The notes under the pieces are model-generated. The model searched no databases. It was not told the DNA's origin and saw only the letters and a program-made list of their open reading frames with translations. The position numbers and the translations under genes were made by a program. From Clostridia bacterium (lineage in GTDB: Bacteria; Bacillota; Clostridia; Christensenellales; SZUA-584): a stretch of 64,000 bases of DNA. Within the stretch, counting starts at the first letter, position 1. Each line of letters begins with the position of its first letter. The stretch covers positions 1 to 64,000 of the forward strand of contig JABGQS010000001.1 of the NCBI GenBank assembly GCA_018648645.1, in the 5' to 3' direction. Below are positions 51,331 to 61,303 of this stretch, piece after piece.

Positions 51331-53075
51331 CCAACGAGGGGAAGTACCAGGTGGATAAGCCCGCAGTTGATATGAAACAAAAAGGAAGTCTTTGGAGCAA
51401 GATAACTCTGATTGCGGCAGGCGTTGTGTTTGTTGTCGCGCTCGGTGTTTCGGCGATGTTTATTATGGACGACAAAGGCGTCAGCGAAGAGAGAATTGTC
51501 AGAGTGATTGACTACGGTACGGTGCTGAGTGGCGTCAGTGTCGGTGGCGTGGATGTTTCCGGGATGACGGGAATTGCGGCATCTGAGGCAACCGGCGGTA
51601 TCGAAACGCAGCTGTTGGCATCGGCACAGTTTGTGCTGGATGTGGACGGCGAAATCACAGAGTATGACGCAGAATCGTTCGAGCTGTTTACCGATTACGA
51701 GGAAGTTTTCGCGCAAGCGATGAGATATGGGCATGTAGGCACGTTTGAGGAACGCAAAGCGGCAAAAGAGGCGGCGTTGAATGGCGGCGTTGATTTTACA
51801 GTCGAGATGTATGCCGACGAAGCTAAGGTTGCGGCAGTAGTAGCCGATTTGAAACTGGCTATGGACAGACCACCATCAGACGCGGGATATACATTTATGC
51901 CGTGGGGTTATTTTGAAGACGGAACCGCGTATGAGCCTGACATGGAAGAGATGATTACTATACTCGCTAAGAAGGATGAGTTCGTGTACCCCGAAGGGCT
52001 TGTCAAAATCGCAGACGAGGATATGCCGAGCGATTTGAGATACGAATATTATCAAGACGATTACGATTGGGAAGAGCATTACGAAGAGCAGTATAAGCCA
52101 AAGGATGCGGCTATTGCGAGGTTCTCGTATGCGGGAGAATCGAAAGGCGTTATTGTGGACGAGGCAGGCACGGTTGACCTTATTATGGCGGCTGTGCAAA
52201 ACGACGATTTTGCAGCAATCGCAGTGCCGGCGCAGATTATTCACTCTGAGGCAACGCTCGAGGCAATGCTGAACGCTACCCAGCTGATTGCATCTTGGAC
52301 ATCGAGCTATCACGACCATTACGGACGAAGCAGAACATACAACGTTGGTAAGCTGTCGTTCATCATCAGCGGCGTTGTAATAATGCCGGGCGAGACATGG
52401 TCGATAAACGAGGAAGCCGGAGATCGAACGAGATCGAACGGATGGAAGGAAGCTGCGGGGATTAGCGGCGGAGCGTTTACGCAGCAATACGGCGGCGGTG
52501 TTTGCCAAGTCAGCAGCACGCTGTTTAACGCGGCGCTGAGAGCGGGGCTTCATCACGAGGACGATATTGACCACGCCAATCATACGATTATCTCCGACTA
52601 TATACCGATTGGACTGGATGCGACGATCAGCAGCAAAGGGCCCGATCTAAAGCTGACCAACCCGTATGACACGCCGCTTTATATCGTGTCGTACTTGAAC
52701 GGAGTAGAAGAGAACGTTACGATAGAGATATACGGCAGCCCGCTTATTCATGAGGAATTCGGTCCGATTATATACGACTTTAGCAGCAGAAGAACGGGCA
52801 CGGGCGAGGCGCCGGAGTATACTTATATTTATGATACACCGGTTGCACCTGACGGCGAAGTGATTGCGCCGGGCGAATCCTATAGATATATTAAGTCTCG
52901 CGGCAAGACAACCGCAAGGGCGTATATGCATATACTTGACCTTGAGGGCAACGAGCTGATTGAGAAAGAGCAAATGTTTACTGCGACATACAAAGCATAT
53001 ACAGGTGTATATTATGTGAACGACCCTGCTCCGCCGGAACCGACAGAGGAGCCGACGCCAACTCCTGATCCATAA
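51327..53075 (+). CDS. VanW family wall-associated protein, copy 2
   Basis: 582 residues from ATG 51327 (GGAGGAAG). The 55-residue upstream extension is not supported. One transmembrane helix (about 23-45), repeated peptidoglycan-binding-like units, the VanW domain (IMPGETWSINEEAGDRT, GGGVCQVSSTLFNAAL, GLDATISSKGPDLKL) and a Pro/Thr tail. It is parallel to copy 1 with about 80 extra residues, including an acidic DYDWEEHYEEQYK insert. The two genes are in one unit. Confidence 0.9.
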   Translation: MTNEGKYQVDKPAVDMKQKGSLWSKITLIAAGVVFVVALGVSAMFIMDDKGVSEERIVRVIDYGTVLSGVSVGGVDVSGMTGIAASEATGGIETQLLASAQFVLDVDGEITEYDAESFELFTDYEEVFAQAMRYGHVGTFEERKAAKEAALNGGVDFTVEMYADEAKVAAVVADLKLAMDRPPSDAGYTFMPWGYFEDGTAYEPDMEEMITILAKKDEFVYPEGLVKIADEDMPSDLRYEYYQDDYDWEEHYEEQYKPKDAAIARFSYAGESKGVIVDEAGTVDLIMAAVQNDDFAAIAVPAQIIHSEATLEAMLNATQLIASWTSSYHDHYGRSRTYNVGKLSFIISGVVIMPGETWSINEEAGDRTRSNGWKEAAGISGGAFTQQYGGGVCQVSSTLFNAALRAGLHHEDDIDHANHTIISDYIPIGLDATISSKGPDLKLTNPYDTPLYIVSYLNGVEENVTIEIYGSPLIHEEFGPIIYDFSSRRTGTGEAPEYTYIYDTPVAPDGEVIAPGESYRYIKSRGKTTARAYMHILDLEGNELIEKEQMFTATYKAYTGVYYVNDPAPPEPTEEPTPTPDP

Positions 53076-53385
53076 AGACAGCCGGCGTAGTTCAAAGGTA
53101 AAATGTAGCATGATTGGCAGGTAAAGTGTTGTTGATAATGGTATATATAGTGGGGTTTTAGTGCAGTATAAAGGGATTTTAACAACATATGGGGTGTTGA
53201 CGAAAGTCTGCTAAAATGATAATATATTTTATGCGTGAAATATAAGTTTTGCGTATAAAAATACAATGGTCAAAAGAAGCTGATGAAAGCGTTCCTAACC
53301 TTGGGTAGTGGTAAAAAAATTCTCCTGGAGTTATGAAAATGTCATCTCGTCTTGTGAACCATGGATAGCAAAAAAAGGAGAAAAA
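53076..53385. other. Gene-free stretch with the promoter of the zinc-ribbon gene
   Basis: TTGACG (53197-53202), a 17-base spacer and TAATAT (53220-53225) form a likely promoter, about 160 bases before the start. The long leader holds no clear hairpin and no known riboswitch. Confidence 0.5.
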
Positions 53386-53664
53386 ATGTTTGAAGACAGA
53401 ACACTGAGTTGCGCGGATTGTGGTAGTGATTTCACTTTTACAGTTTCTGAACAGGAATTCTATCGTGAAAAAGGCTTTGAAAACGATCCGAAGAGATGCC
53501 AGGATTGCCGCCAGGCAAGAAAGCGTCAGAGAAGAGGAGACCGCCCAATGTTCGAAGCAGTATGCGCTGAATGCGGCGCAGAGACTCAGGTTCCTTTCCA
53601 ACCTACAGGTGAGAGACCGGTTTACTGCAGTGATTGCTTTAGAGCCAGACGTGACCGTTACTAG
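53386..53664 (+). CDS. Small zinc-ribbon protein
   Basis: 92 residues from ATG 53386 (AAAGGAG). Two four-cysteine units: CADCGSDFTF...EFYREKGFENDPKRCQDCR and CAECGAETQVPF...PVYCSDCFRARR. The last part is rich in Arg. These proteins are abundant in Clostridia and likely bind zinc and perhaps RNA or ribosomes; the role is unproven. The gene has its own promoter and terminator. Confidence 0.9.
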   Translation: MFEDRTLSCADCGSDFTFTVSEQEFYREKGFENDPKRCQDCRQARKRQRRGDRPMFEAVCAECGAETQVPFQPTGERPVYCSDCFRARRDRY

Positions 53665-53687
53665 AAAGTAACTTATCAAAACGACAC

Positions 53688-53724
53688 AAAAGTACTGTGT
53701 ATGAAAATGCACAGTACTTTTTTT
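53688..53724 (+). terminator. Terminator after the zinc-ribbon gene
   Basis: AAAGTACTGTG / CACAGTACTTT with an 11-base loop, then TTTT. Confidence 0.8.
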
Positions 53725-53736
53725 ATTGGTGAAAAC

Positions 53737-53774
53737 AAACGCCCCGAGCTGTGTCAAAGCTGCTCGGAGCGTTT
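53737..53774 (-). terminator. Terminator of the 5'-nucleotidase gene
   Basis: AAACGC-C-CCGAGC / GCTCGG-A-GCGTTT with one mismatch; a T-rich run follows on the minus strand. Confidence 0.65.
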
Positions 53775-53800
53775 GCTGCTTAATCGGTTGGGAGTAGCTG

Positions 53801-55390
53801 CTACTTAATTGTAATTTTGCCGACAACCTCCGGCACTGCGTCGAGCGTTGCGAGGTACTCGATGACTGCTTCGTCAAGAGCCGCAAACTCGTTCTCGATA
53901 CCGTTGGTGAGCATCTCGTACCCATCGCCGCCTGCATACATGAAGTCGTTCGTTGCAATCACGAAAACGTCTGTGTCCGCTACTGCAACACCCTTCACCA
54001 TCAAGTCTTCAACTCTGCTGCCAGCCGCGTTTGCTGTGTTGATTGTAAACGTGATGTTTGCGACATGCGGGAAAGCGCCCATGGTTTCGGGGTAGCTGGA
54101 CGTTCCAAGCTCGAGAGCTTCTTTCAGCTGTGCGCCGGTGACCGTGGTGGTTACGATGTAGTTGCCGAACGGAAGCACGGTGATGATGTCGCCGATTGTG
54201 ATGTCGCCGGGGTCAATGCTTGCACGGATCCCGCCGCCGTTGGTAAGCGCGATGTCTGCGCCCGTCTCATAGATCATCGCATCAACAATGAGGTTACCCA
54301 GGTTGGTTTCTCCGGTACGCACATCGTCTCTCTCTCCGTCGAGGGTAACATCGGTGCTGCCGACGACTTCGCCCAGAATCTCTGCCTGTGCATCTGCGAT
54401 TCCATCGATTAAGTCTTCCACATCACCGTTTGGCAATACGCGCTCGATCAGCTCTGCTTCGATGCTGACCATGCCGTCCGCGTAAGTCAATCGAACATGA
54501 CCCAAGTTTTGTAGATATTCACCCGCGGAGACGATAACTGTGCCCGTTTGCGAAACGATGCCGCCGTCAAGTTCGGTATGGCTGTGACCGTCGATAAACA
54601 GGTCGATACCGCTGACTGCGTCGCAGATCATCTCGCTGGTAATCAAAGTGCTTGCGTCGGTGCCGATGTGACCGATGCAGATGATGATGTCTACCTCTCC
54701 GGACAGCTTGTCGACCATCTTTTGTGCCGCTTCTATCGAATTGGTAAAAGTTATGTCCGCAACATTGTCGGGATGCGTTTTGTATGCCGTTTCTTCCGAC
54801 GTTAGACCAAACAGACCGATTTTTACGCCTTCGATTTCTGTGATTTCGTATGCAGGCAAGAACAGATCACCGTCTCGAACCACGTTTGCGGAGATGATTG
54901 GGAACTCTGCCATGCCGGCAAGCTCGAACAGTTTATCGGCTCCGTAGTTGAAATCGTGGTTGCCGGGTGCCATGTAGTCGTAGCCAATTAGGTTCATGAT
55001 TTCCACGATGCTTTCACCCTCTTCGAGCGTGGCGAGCGTTTTGCCGTGGAACGTGTCGCCTGCATCGATGAGCAGCGTGTTGGGGTTGGCTGCTCTAAAC
55101 CTCTCTACAAGTGTAGCCAATTTTGCATAACCCATGCCGTCATACTTTCCTTCTATTGCGCGCGCATGTACGTCGTTTGTGTGCAAGATGTCAATGACAA
55201 CAGGGTCTGCCACGGGCTTTGGCGCCTCGGTTGACGCAGTCGTTTCGACCGGCTCTGGGGTTGCCGATGCGGGTTTTTCTGTCGGTTCCGGAGTTGACGT
55301 TGGGGTTGCACAACCTGCAAATATAAAGCTGCATAGCAGTGCAACGAGCACCATAACAAGCGTTATGGATTTTACAACATGTCTATTCAT
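53801..55390 (-). CDS. 5'-nucleotidase/metallophosphatase lipoprotein (UshA-like)
   Basis: 529 residues; lipobox FAGC. N-terminal metallophosphatase: ILHTNDVHARAIEG, IDAGDTFHGK, APGNHDFNYG, CIGHIGTD and DGHSHTEL, giving the two-metal site. The C-terminal 5'-nucleotidase domain (TNLGNLIVDAMIYETGADIALTNGGGIRASI, then NDFMYAGGDGYEML) binds the nucleotide. It hydrolyses extracellular nucleotides or related phosphates to feed uptake. Pro/Glu-rich linker between signal and domain. Monocistronic. Confidence 0.93.
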   Translation of the reverse strand: MNRHVVKSITLVMVLVALLCSFIFAGCATPTSTPEPTEKPASATPEPVETTASTEAPKPVADPVVIDILHTNDVHARAIEGKYDGMGYAKLATLVERFRAANPNTLLIDAGDTFHGKTLATLEEGESIVEIMNLIGYDYMAPGNHDFNYGADKLFELAGMAEFPIISANVVRDGDLFLPAYEITEIEGVKIGLFGLTSEETAYKTHPDNVADITFTNSIEAAQKMVDKLSGEVDIIICIGHIGTDASTLITSEMICDAVSGIDLFIDGHSHTELDGGIVSQTGTVIVSAGEYLQNLGHVRLTYADGMVSIEAELIERVLPNGDVEDLIDGIADAQAEILGEVVGSTDVTLDGERDDVRTGETNLGNLIVDAMIYETGADIALTNGGGIRASIDPGDITIGDIITVLPFGNYIVTTTVTGAQLKEALELGTSSYPETMGAFPHVANITFTINTANAAGSRVEDLMVKGVAVADTDVFVIATNDFMYAGGDGYEMLTNGIENEFAALDEAVIEYLATLDAVPEVVGKITIK

Positions 55391-55529
55391 AATAGTCTCC
55401 TTTCCTGTGATTATTTGATATATTTATTATACCATAATTCGGTATGATTGCATATCGTTATGCGAAAGGTTTTACCTTTTATTCCAGTGTAGAAAAAGTG
55501 CCGGCAAAGTTCGAAATTTCTTTGAAAAT

Positions 55530-55556
55530 AAAAAAAGACACAGCAACTGCGTGTCT
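55530..55556 (-). terminator. Terminator of the amtB-glnA unit
   Basis: GACAC/GTGTC stem with a bulged A and inner GC pair, followed by seven T on the minus strand. It lies about 110 bases after the glnA stop, within the otherwise empty 55391-55664 stretch. Confidence 0.55.
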
Positions 55557-55664
55557 CGATTTTTCTTGCTGGCTAATATGCTTCGGGATGCCCGCACACC
55601 CCGAAACAAAAGCCAGACAAAGAAGTTCATCATTATTAAAAGTGACTTTAAGCCCCTTTTAAAC

Positions 55665-57002
55665 TTAATATCTAGTTAGGTACTCGTCAATTTCCCAAGG
55701 ATGAACGGCCAGCCTGTAGCTGTCCCATTCCTTGGTCTTGAACTCGTAGTATGTGTCAAAGACATGCTCTCCGAGCGTTTCCTTGACTAACGGATCTGCC
55801 TTGTACTCCTGCAGTGCATCGTATAGGCTGCCCGGCAAGCTCGTTACACCAAGAGCGTCCATTTGCTCGTCGCTCATTGCGAAGATGTTTTTGTTGACAG
55901 CCGGTGGAGGAGTCAGGTCTTTCTTTATTCCGTCAAGACCGGCAGCCAGCAGCAGCGCAATTGCGAGATACGGGTTGCACGTCGGGTCGGGATTTCTCAC
56001 TTCTACCCTTGTGCCGGAGCCTCGGGAAGCAGGAATGCGGATTAGCGGGCTTCTGTTCTTGCCCGACCACGCTACATAGCACGGAGCTTCATAACCCGGA
56101 ACAAGCCGTTTGTATGAGTTAACCGTTGGGTTGGTGACGGCTGCGATTGATTTGATGTGAGCCATGATACCCGCAATGTAGTTATATGCAATTTTGGACA
56201 GACCGTCTTCGCCGTTTTCGTCGTAGAAAGCGTTTTTACCCTCTAATGTACAAAGCGACTGGTTTGCGTGCATTCCGCTACCGTTGATGCCGTATATCGG
56301 TTTTGGCATAAATGTTGCGTACAGACCGTGACGTGCAGCGATGCTCTTAACAACGATTTTGAACGTCATGATGTGGTCTGCGACAGTGAGCGCGTCGGTA
56401 TACTTGAAGTCGATTTCGTGCTGACCCGCCGCAACCTCATGGTGAGACGCTTCGATTTCGAAGCCCATCTCTTCGAGCGTCAGGCACATGTCACGACGTG
56501 CGTCTTCGCCTTTGTCGATTGGCGCAAGGTCAAAATACCCGCCGTCATCGTGAGTCTCTGTCGTCGGATTTCCGTTATCGTCCGTTTGGAAGAGGAAGAA
56601 CTCGCACTCTGGACCAACGTTCATGATGTAACCCATGTCTTTGGCTTCCTTGAGAACCTTCTTCAGCACGTTTCTCGGGCAGCCCATGTAAGGCTCGCCA
56701 TCGGTCGTGTATACGTCGCAGATAATACGCGCGACTTTACCCTGCTGTGGTCTCCATGGATAAATCTCGAAAGTGTCTGTGTCCGGCATCAGCGTCATGT
56801 CGGACTCTTCGATACGCACGAATCCGTCGATCGAGCTGCCGTCGAACATTGCACCTTCTTCGAGCACTCTTGGAAGCTGCTTTGCTGTGATTGCTACGTT
56901 CTTTAGGATACCGAACACGTCTGTGAACTGCAGCCTGATGAACTTTACGTCGTTCTCCTCAACCATTTTGAGGACATCTTTGTTTGTAAAACTCTTTGCC
57001 AT
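55665..57002 (-). CDS. glnA: Glutamine synthetase, type I
   Basis: 445 residues, the short GSI-alpha form of Firmicutes. Makes glutamine from glutamate, ammonia and ATP. Motifs: FDGSSIDGF, the metal site FLFQ / [32 protein letters not shown] and [24 protein letters not shown]. The adenylylation tyrosine loop of the beta form is missing. AAAGGAG precedes the ATG. It lies 53 bases after amtB and is co-transcribed with it, so both depend on the leader attenuator. Regulation by GlnR-like or feedback control was not visible. Confidence 0.95.
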   Translation of the reverse strand: MAKSFTNKDVLKMVEENDVKFIRLQFTDVFGILKNVAITAKQLPRVLEEGAMFDGSSIDGFVRIEESDMTLMPDTDTFEIYPWRPQQGKVARIICDVYTTDGEPYMGCPRNVLKKVLKEAKDMGYIMNVGPECEFFLFQTDDNGNPTTETHDDGGYFDLAPIDKGEDARRDMCLTLEEMGFEIEASHHEVAAGQHEIDFKYTDALTVADHIMTFKIVVKSIAARHGLYATFMPKPIYGINGSGMHANQSLCTLEGKNAFYDENGEDGLSKIAYNYIAGIMAHIKSIAAVTNPTVNSYKRLVPGYEAPCYVAWSGKNRSPLIRIPASRGSGTRVEVRNPDPTCNPYLAIALLLAAGLDGIKKDLTPPPAVNKNIFAMSDEQMDALGVTSLPGSLYDALQEYKADPLVKETLGEHVFDTYYEFKTKEWDSYRLAVHPWEIDEYLTRY

Positions 57003-57055
57003 TTTTCTAATCTCCTTTAAAAAATCTTTGATATAAATGTATTTTTAATGCCCAT

Positions 57056-58273
57056 CTATAAATCGAGCATTCCAGTCGTGTTGTATGCCGACACCTTATG
57101 TTCGGCGTTGTCGAGCCCGGCAATCTCTTCTTCTTTCTTCACCCGCAAACCAACAAATCGTTTCATCAGAGAGAAGTATACGAAGCTGATTGCCATTGCG
57201 AATGCACCACATGCGACTACGCCAAGGAATTGTATGGGAAGTAATATCCCACCACCATAGAGTATACCACCATCGACTGCAAATAGTCCAACACAAATAG
57301 TGCCGAATGCGCCCGTAATTCCGTGGACCGATATTGCGCCGACAGGATCGTCGATCTTCAGTTTGTTATCAAACAAGTCTACGGCGAAAAGCATCACTAT
57401 GCCTGAAAGTACACCTATTACGATTGCTGCCCATGGTTCTACGCCGGAGCAGCCCGCCGTAATGCCGACAAGACCTGCAAGGCAGCCGTTTAGCGTGAGG
57501 CCTACGTTTGCGTGTTTGTGCCGAAGCATGCTGACGCCCATTGCCGACAGCGCGCCTGCTGCGCCGGCAAGAATCGTATTGACTGCAACGAGACCGATGT
57601 CTGCTGTTGCGCTAAATCCGCTGCCTGCGTTGAACCCAAACCAGCCAAACCATAGGAGCAACACGCCGAGCGCGCCTAGTGGAATGCTGTGTCCGGGGAT
57701 CGTTCTTACGTTGCCTCTGTGCGGATATTTGCCGTTGCGCGCGCCGACGAGCTTTGCGCCGACCAATGCCGAGAAACCGCCGATTGCGTGTACTGCTGTT
57801 GAGCCGGCAAAGTCTGTGAACCCTAAGCGGCCAAGCCATCCGCCGCCCCAAATCCAGTGACCGGTAATCGGGTATATTACCGTGCACATTACGAGACAGA
57901 ACCCGAGGTACACGCCGAACTTCATGCGCTCTGCGACTGCGCCCGATACTATGGTTGCGCAAGTGGCAGCAAACACGGCTTGGAAAAACCAAAACACGTT
58001 TAGAGAAACGCTGTCCGCCCCGCCGCCGACGATGCCAAGCCCCGGCGTGCCGATGATGCCGAGCAGGCTTGTGCCATACATCAGCGAGTATCCGATGAGG
58101 TAGTAGCACAGTGAGCCGATTGCGATGGTCATGAAGTTTTTCATGATGATGTTTGCTGTGTTCTTCGACTGAGTCATGCCGGCCTCTACGCATGCAAACC
58201 CTGCATGCATTAGAAAAACAAGTGCTGCACAAATCAGTATCCAAACATTGTTTAGTGCGATGTCAATAGTCAT
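57056..58273 (-). CDS. amtB: Ammonium transporter
   Basis: 405 residues and 11 transmembrane helices from ATG 58273 (GGAGAAGG); the 36-residue upstream extension is not supported. The FACVEAGMTQSKNTANI start, DFAGSTAVHAIGGFSALVGA and the MLRHKHANVGLTLNG region, with the twin His of the pore, are typical. It carries ammonium/ammonia in. No glnK/PII gene is next to it, unlike many bacteria, which suggests control at the RNA leader. Confidence 0.94.
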   Translation of the reverse strand: MTIDIALNNVWILICAALVFLMHAGFACVEAGMTQSKNTANIIMKNFMTIAIGSLCYYLIGYSLMYGTSLLGIIGTPGLGIVGGGADSVSLNVFWFFQAVFAATCATIVSGAVAERMKFGVYLGFCLVMCTVIYPITGHWIWGGGWLGRLGFTDFAGSTAVHAIGGFSALVGAKLVGARNGKYPHRGNVRTIPGHSIPLGALGVLLLWFGWFGFNAGSGFSATADIGLVAVNTILAGAAGALSAMGVSMLRHKHANVGLTLNGCLAGLVGITAGCSGVEPWAAIVIGVLSGIVMLFAVDLFDNKLKIDDPVGAISVHGITGAFGTICVGLFAVDGGILYGGGILLPIQFLGVVACGAFAMAISFVYFSLMKRFVGLRVKKEEEIAGLDNAEHKVSAYNTTGMLDL

Positions 58274-58304
58274 GTGCCTTCTCCTCTGCAAAAATTTTAA
58301 AATA

Positions 58305-58350
58305 TAAAAAAGATGCCCAAACTTGCGCCGCAGCGCAGGATTGACATCTT
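58305..58350 (-). promoter_or_regulatory. Leader attenuator of amtB-glnA
   Basis: On the minus strand AAGATGTC pairs with GGGCATCTT, around an inner CTGCGC/GCGCAAG hairpin, followed by TTTTTT. It lies between the promoter and the amtB start, so it would stop transcription unless prevented. In other Clostridia such leaders are read by ANTAR antiterminators, but a typical hexaloop pair was not clear here. Confidence 0.6.
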
Positions 58351-58371
58351 CGTCATCTGATTTATACTGAT

Positions 58372-58400
58372 AACATACCACACTTTTTATCGTGATGCAA
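58372..58400 (-). promoter_or_regulatory. Promoter of amtB-glnA
   Basis: On the minus strand TTGCAT, a 17-base spacer and TATGTT. The transcript would start just before the attenuator. Confidence 0.55.
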
Positions 58401-58672
58401 TAGGAAAATCAACAATTATGACATTTAATTTTAGATTTCTTGCAAAAATCGCGAAAAATCGGCTGAAAAAGTACTAATATTACAAGATGTGATGATGCGA
58501 CTTGCGAAAATTAATTTTTGGGAGTGCGGTCGGCAGGTTGAGAACAGCACAAAACGGTAAACACAATGTATACTCGCGGTGCGGCTGCAAATGTGAATTT
58601 ATTGCATCTACCAACAAAAGATGTGCTATAATAGGTTTGGTACGTGGTGAGAACATTTTATGGAGAGGGTTA
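58401..58672. other. Divergent control region with promoter of the PBP2 operon
   Basis: TTGCAT (58602-58607) and TATAAT (58627-58632) with a 19-base spacer form the probable promoter. Nothing else is clear; an upstream in-frame extension of PBP2 lies in this stretch but lacks a ribosome site. Confidence 0.5.
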
Positions 58673-61219
58673 ATGAATAGTCGTATTCGTTTTATATTAT
58701 TTGCGGTTTTGATCGTAGGTCTTTTTTTCACTTTGGTGGTGCAACTGGCAAAGCTGACAATTGTGGACGGCGAGAAATATGCGGCGTTGGCTGCGCAGCT
58801 TGAGGAAAGAGAAGTCAGCGTTTCGGGTGCAAGGGGCAGCATACTGGACAGAAACGGGTTGCCGTTGGCGTACGATCAAAAGAGCTACAATGTCCAGTTT
58901 TTAAGAGACCCTATGAAAAATAAAGAGACACACCGCGCATATTATACCGAAATTATAATTGAAGCAATTGCGATTATAGAAAAAAACGGCGCGAAGACTG
59001 TTGACACCTTCGCAATCAGATATGACAATGACGAAGGCGTGTACTTTTTTGACTGGGGGGATATATCGCCCGAGAATCAAGTGAAACGTGAAGTGAACTG
59101 GCGCGAGAACATGTACGTGAACAGCGACCTATCACCAGAGCAAATATACTTATTTCTGCGCAGAAAATATCAAATACCGAGCGAGATGGGGTATGAAGAG
59201 GCAAGAAAAGTGCTGTCAATTTGGCAGGATGTACAGCTTGCGTCTTGGGTTGCGTACAAGCCGATAGATATCGCGTATAACGTCAACATTCAAACGGTTG
59301 CTGAGATTGAAACACACGCGGTCGAGCTTGAGGGTATGAGCATTGCCGACAGCACGGTGAGGATATATCCGCGCGTGAATGTGGCTGCGCACACGATTGG
59401 GTATCTTGGAAAAATCGAAGGAAAAGATAAGCTTGATGAGATGACTGATCTTGGGTACAGCGTGGATGACTTGATTGGAGTCAGCGGCGTTGAAGCGTCC
59501 ATGGAGTCGTTTTTGTCGGGCAACAGCGCAAAACGGCAGGGTAAAAAAGTTGTGGAAATTGACAACATGGCCGTTGTTATAAACGAGCTTTCGTCTACCG
59601 AACCGTCACAGGGCGATAATGTTGTATTGACAATTGATATTCCTTTGCAGCTGGCGCTCGAGGAAGCATTGGCAAAAAACGTTCCAAAGATAAAGGAAAA
59701 GCAGATAGAAATTTTTAATACTGATAGAGAAAAGCCGCTGAGTAAACAAAGCTATGAGGATATTGAAAAGATTGAGGATCTTAAACTTGCCGAGACGGGA
59801 GCTGCGGTTGTTATAGACGTGAACACCGGCGATGTTTTGGCGATTGGCAGCTATCCGAGTTTTGACTTGAATTTGTTTACCGGCGGTATTGATTACGATG
59901 TGTTTAAAGAGATGAACGATGATGAAATAAAGACCCCGCTGTTTAACAAAGCTGTGTCGAGCCGAGGAACACCGGGCTCTATCTTTAAGATGGTAACGGG
60001 CTTGGCGGGGTTGATGGAAGGCGAGCTCACGCTTGAAGAGCTGATTGATGACGAAAGTCCGTATGATAAATATACCAGATACGGTGAATCGCCGAGCTGT
60101 TGGACAAGATATCCAAGTAGCCATCAGAACCAAACGATTGTGGAGGGCCTGAAAAACAGCTGTAACTATTTCTTTTTTACCGTTTCGGACAGGTTGGGTA
60201 TAGACCGCCTGAACGATTGGGGAGACAAGTTTGGATTGACATCATTGACCGGTATTGAGATTCCCAGCGAAGTGCAGGGCTATGTTGGTAACCAAGACAT
60301 ACTGTATGATAACGATCGCGAAGTTAATGACCAGGAAGCGTATATTGCGATCCTTGTTAAGCGTCGTATCGTTGAGACGATACATCTGATCAGCGAGGAG
60401 AGAGATGTGCAGTACAGTGAGGATTTGATAGACGATACAGCGGATGAACTAGTTTTTCTTGCCGGTATTGACTGGAAACCGAGATCCGAGACCGACCCGA
60501 CGCTAATAGATGAACGTGGGATTCCGTTGGGCGATTATATACGCAGTATATTGAACGATAACTTAAGGGTGCCGGAGAACATTGCGAATATCAATGGCTG
60601 GGACAGAGACATATCGGCTTATATTTATGAGCTGCGGTGGACGCCGTTTATGACGATAACCAGCGGAATTGGTCAGGGGCTTGTGCAGGTGACGCCGATT
60701 GCGGTGGCAAGATACGTTGCGGCGCTTGTGAACGGCGGCATTGTCTATGAAATGCACGTTGTGGACAAAGTAATCCGCCAAGACGGTACGATATTGTTTG
60801 ACCAAGAGCCGGTCGTGTTCAACACGCTGGATGCACCGGACGAATACTTGGATGCAATAAAGCGAGGAATGCGGGACGTTGTTGATGAAGGCGGAACAGC
60901 GGATAGATATTTTAAGGACTTTATATATAAAGATGAAATGGGTGGTAAAACTGGCACGGCCGAAGTTAGCTTAATTGATCTTGAAAACAATAGTTGGTTT
61001 GTTTGTTTTGCGCCGTACGACAATCCTGAGATTGCTATTGTGGTGTACACTCCGAATGGGTATTCGGGAGGGCTGTCGTCTCTGGTTGCGCAGGATATCA
61101 TTACGTATTACATCGAAGACAGCCGGCTGGTGGCAAAGCAGACGATACCCGGCACAAACACGCTGGTACCCGAGCACAATCTGCTGGTGCCCGAGAACGA
61201 TGACGAGGAAGAGGAATAA
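58673..61219 (+). CDS. mrdA: Penicillin-binding protein 2-type transpeptidase
   Basis: 848 residues from ATG 58673 (GGAGAGGG). One N-terminal transmembrane helix (about 5-30), a dimer domain with GARGSILDRNGLPLAYD, then the transpeptidase: TPGSIFKM (catalytic Ser), SCN (KNSCNYFFF) and KTGTAE. It is longer than usual by about 100 residues, inserted between SCN and KTG. It cross-links peptidoglycan for cell elongation. It is the first gene of the operon with minCDE, so wall growth and division-site control are linked. Confidence 0.94.
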   Translation: MNSRIRFILFAVLIVGLFFTLVVQLAKLTIVDGEKYAALAAQLEEREVSVSGARGSILDRNGLPLAYDQKSYNVQFLRDPMKNKETHRAYYTEIIIEAIAIIEKNGAKTVDTFAIRYDNDEGVYFFDWGDISPENQVKREVNWRENMYVNSDLSPEQIYLFLRRKYQIPSEMGYEEARKVLSIWQDVQLASWVAYKPIDIAYNVNIQTVAEIETHAVELEGMSIADSTVRIYPRVNVAAHTIGYLGKIEGKDKLDEMTDLGYSVDDLIGVSGVEASMESFLSGNSAKRQGKKVVEIDNMAVVINELSSTEPSQGDNVVLTIDIPLQLALEEALAKNVPKIKEKQIEIFNTDREKPLSKQSYEDIEKIEDLKLAETGAAVVIDVNTGDVLAIGSYPSFDLNLFTGGIDYDVFKEMNDDEIKTPLFNKAVSSRGTPGSIFKMVTGLAGLMEGELTLEELIDDESPYDKYTRYGESPSCWTRYPSSHQNQTIVEGLKNSCNYFFFTVSDRLGIDRLNDWGDKFGLTSLTGIEIPSEVQGYVGNQDILYDNDREVNDQEAYIAILVKRRIVETIHLISEERDVQYSEDLIDDTADELVFLAGIDWKPRSETDPTLIDERGIPLGDYIRSILNDNLRVPENIANINGWDRDISAYIYELRWTPFMTITSGIGQGLVQVTPIAVARYVAALVNGGIVYEMHVVDKVIRQDGTILFDQEPVVFNTLDAPDEYLDAIKRGMRDVVDEGGTADRYFKDFIYKDEMGGKTGTAEVSLIDLENNSWFVCFAPYDNPEIAIVVYTPNGYSGGLSSLVAQDIITYYIEDSRLVAKQTIPGTNTLVPEHNLLVPENDDEEEE

Positions 61220-61303
61220 GTACGACATATTTACTGTATTATGCAGGATAATATAATACACATATAGAATTTTGAGCTACACGCTGATTATTTAGAGGGG
61301 TAT

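Noticed and set aside
53308-53385. 26-residue upstream extension of the zinc-ribbon gene
   Set aside because: The ATG at 53386 has AAAGGAG right before it, and the extension shows no family pattern.
58502-58672. 57-residue upstream extension of PBP2
   Set aside because: The promoter and GGAGAGGG site lie within it, and the transmembrane start fits ATG 58673.
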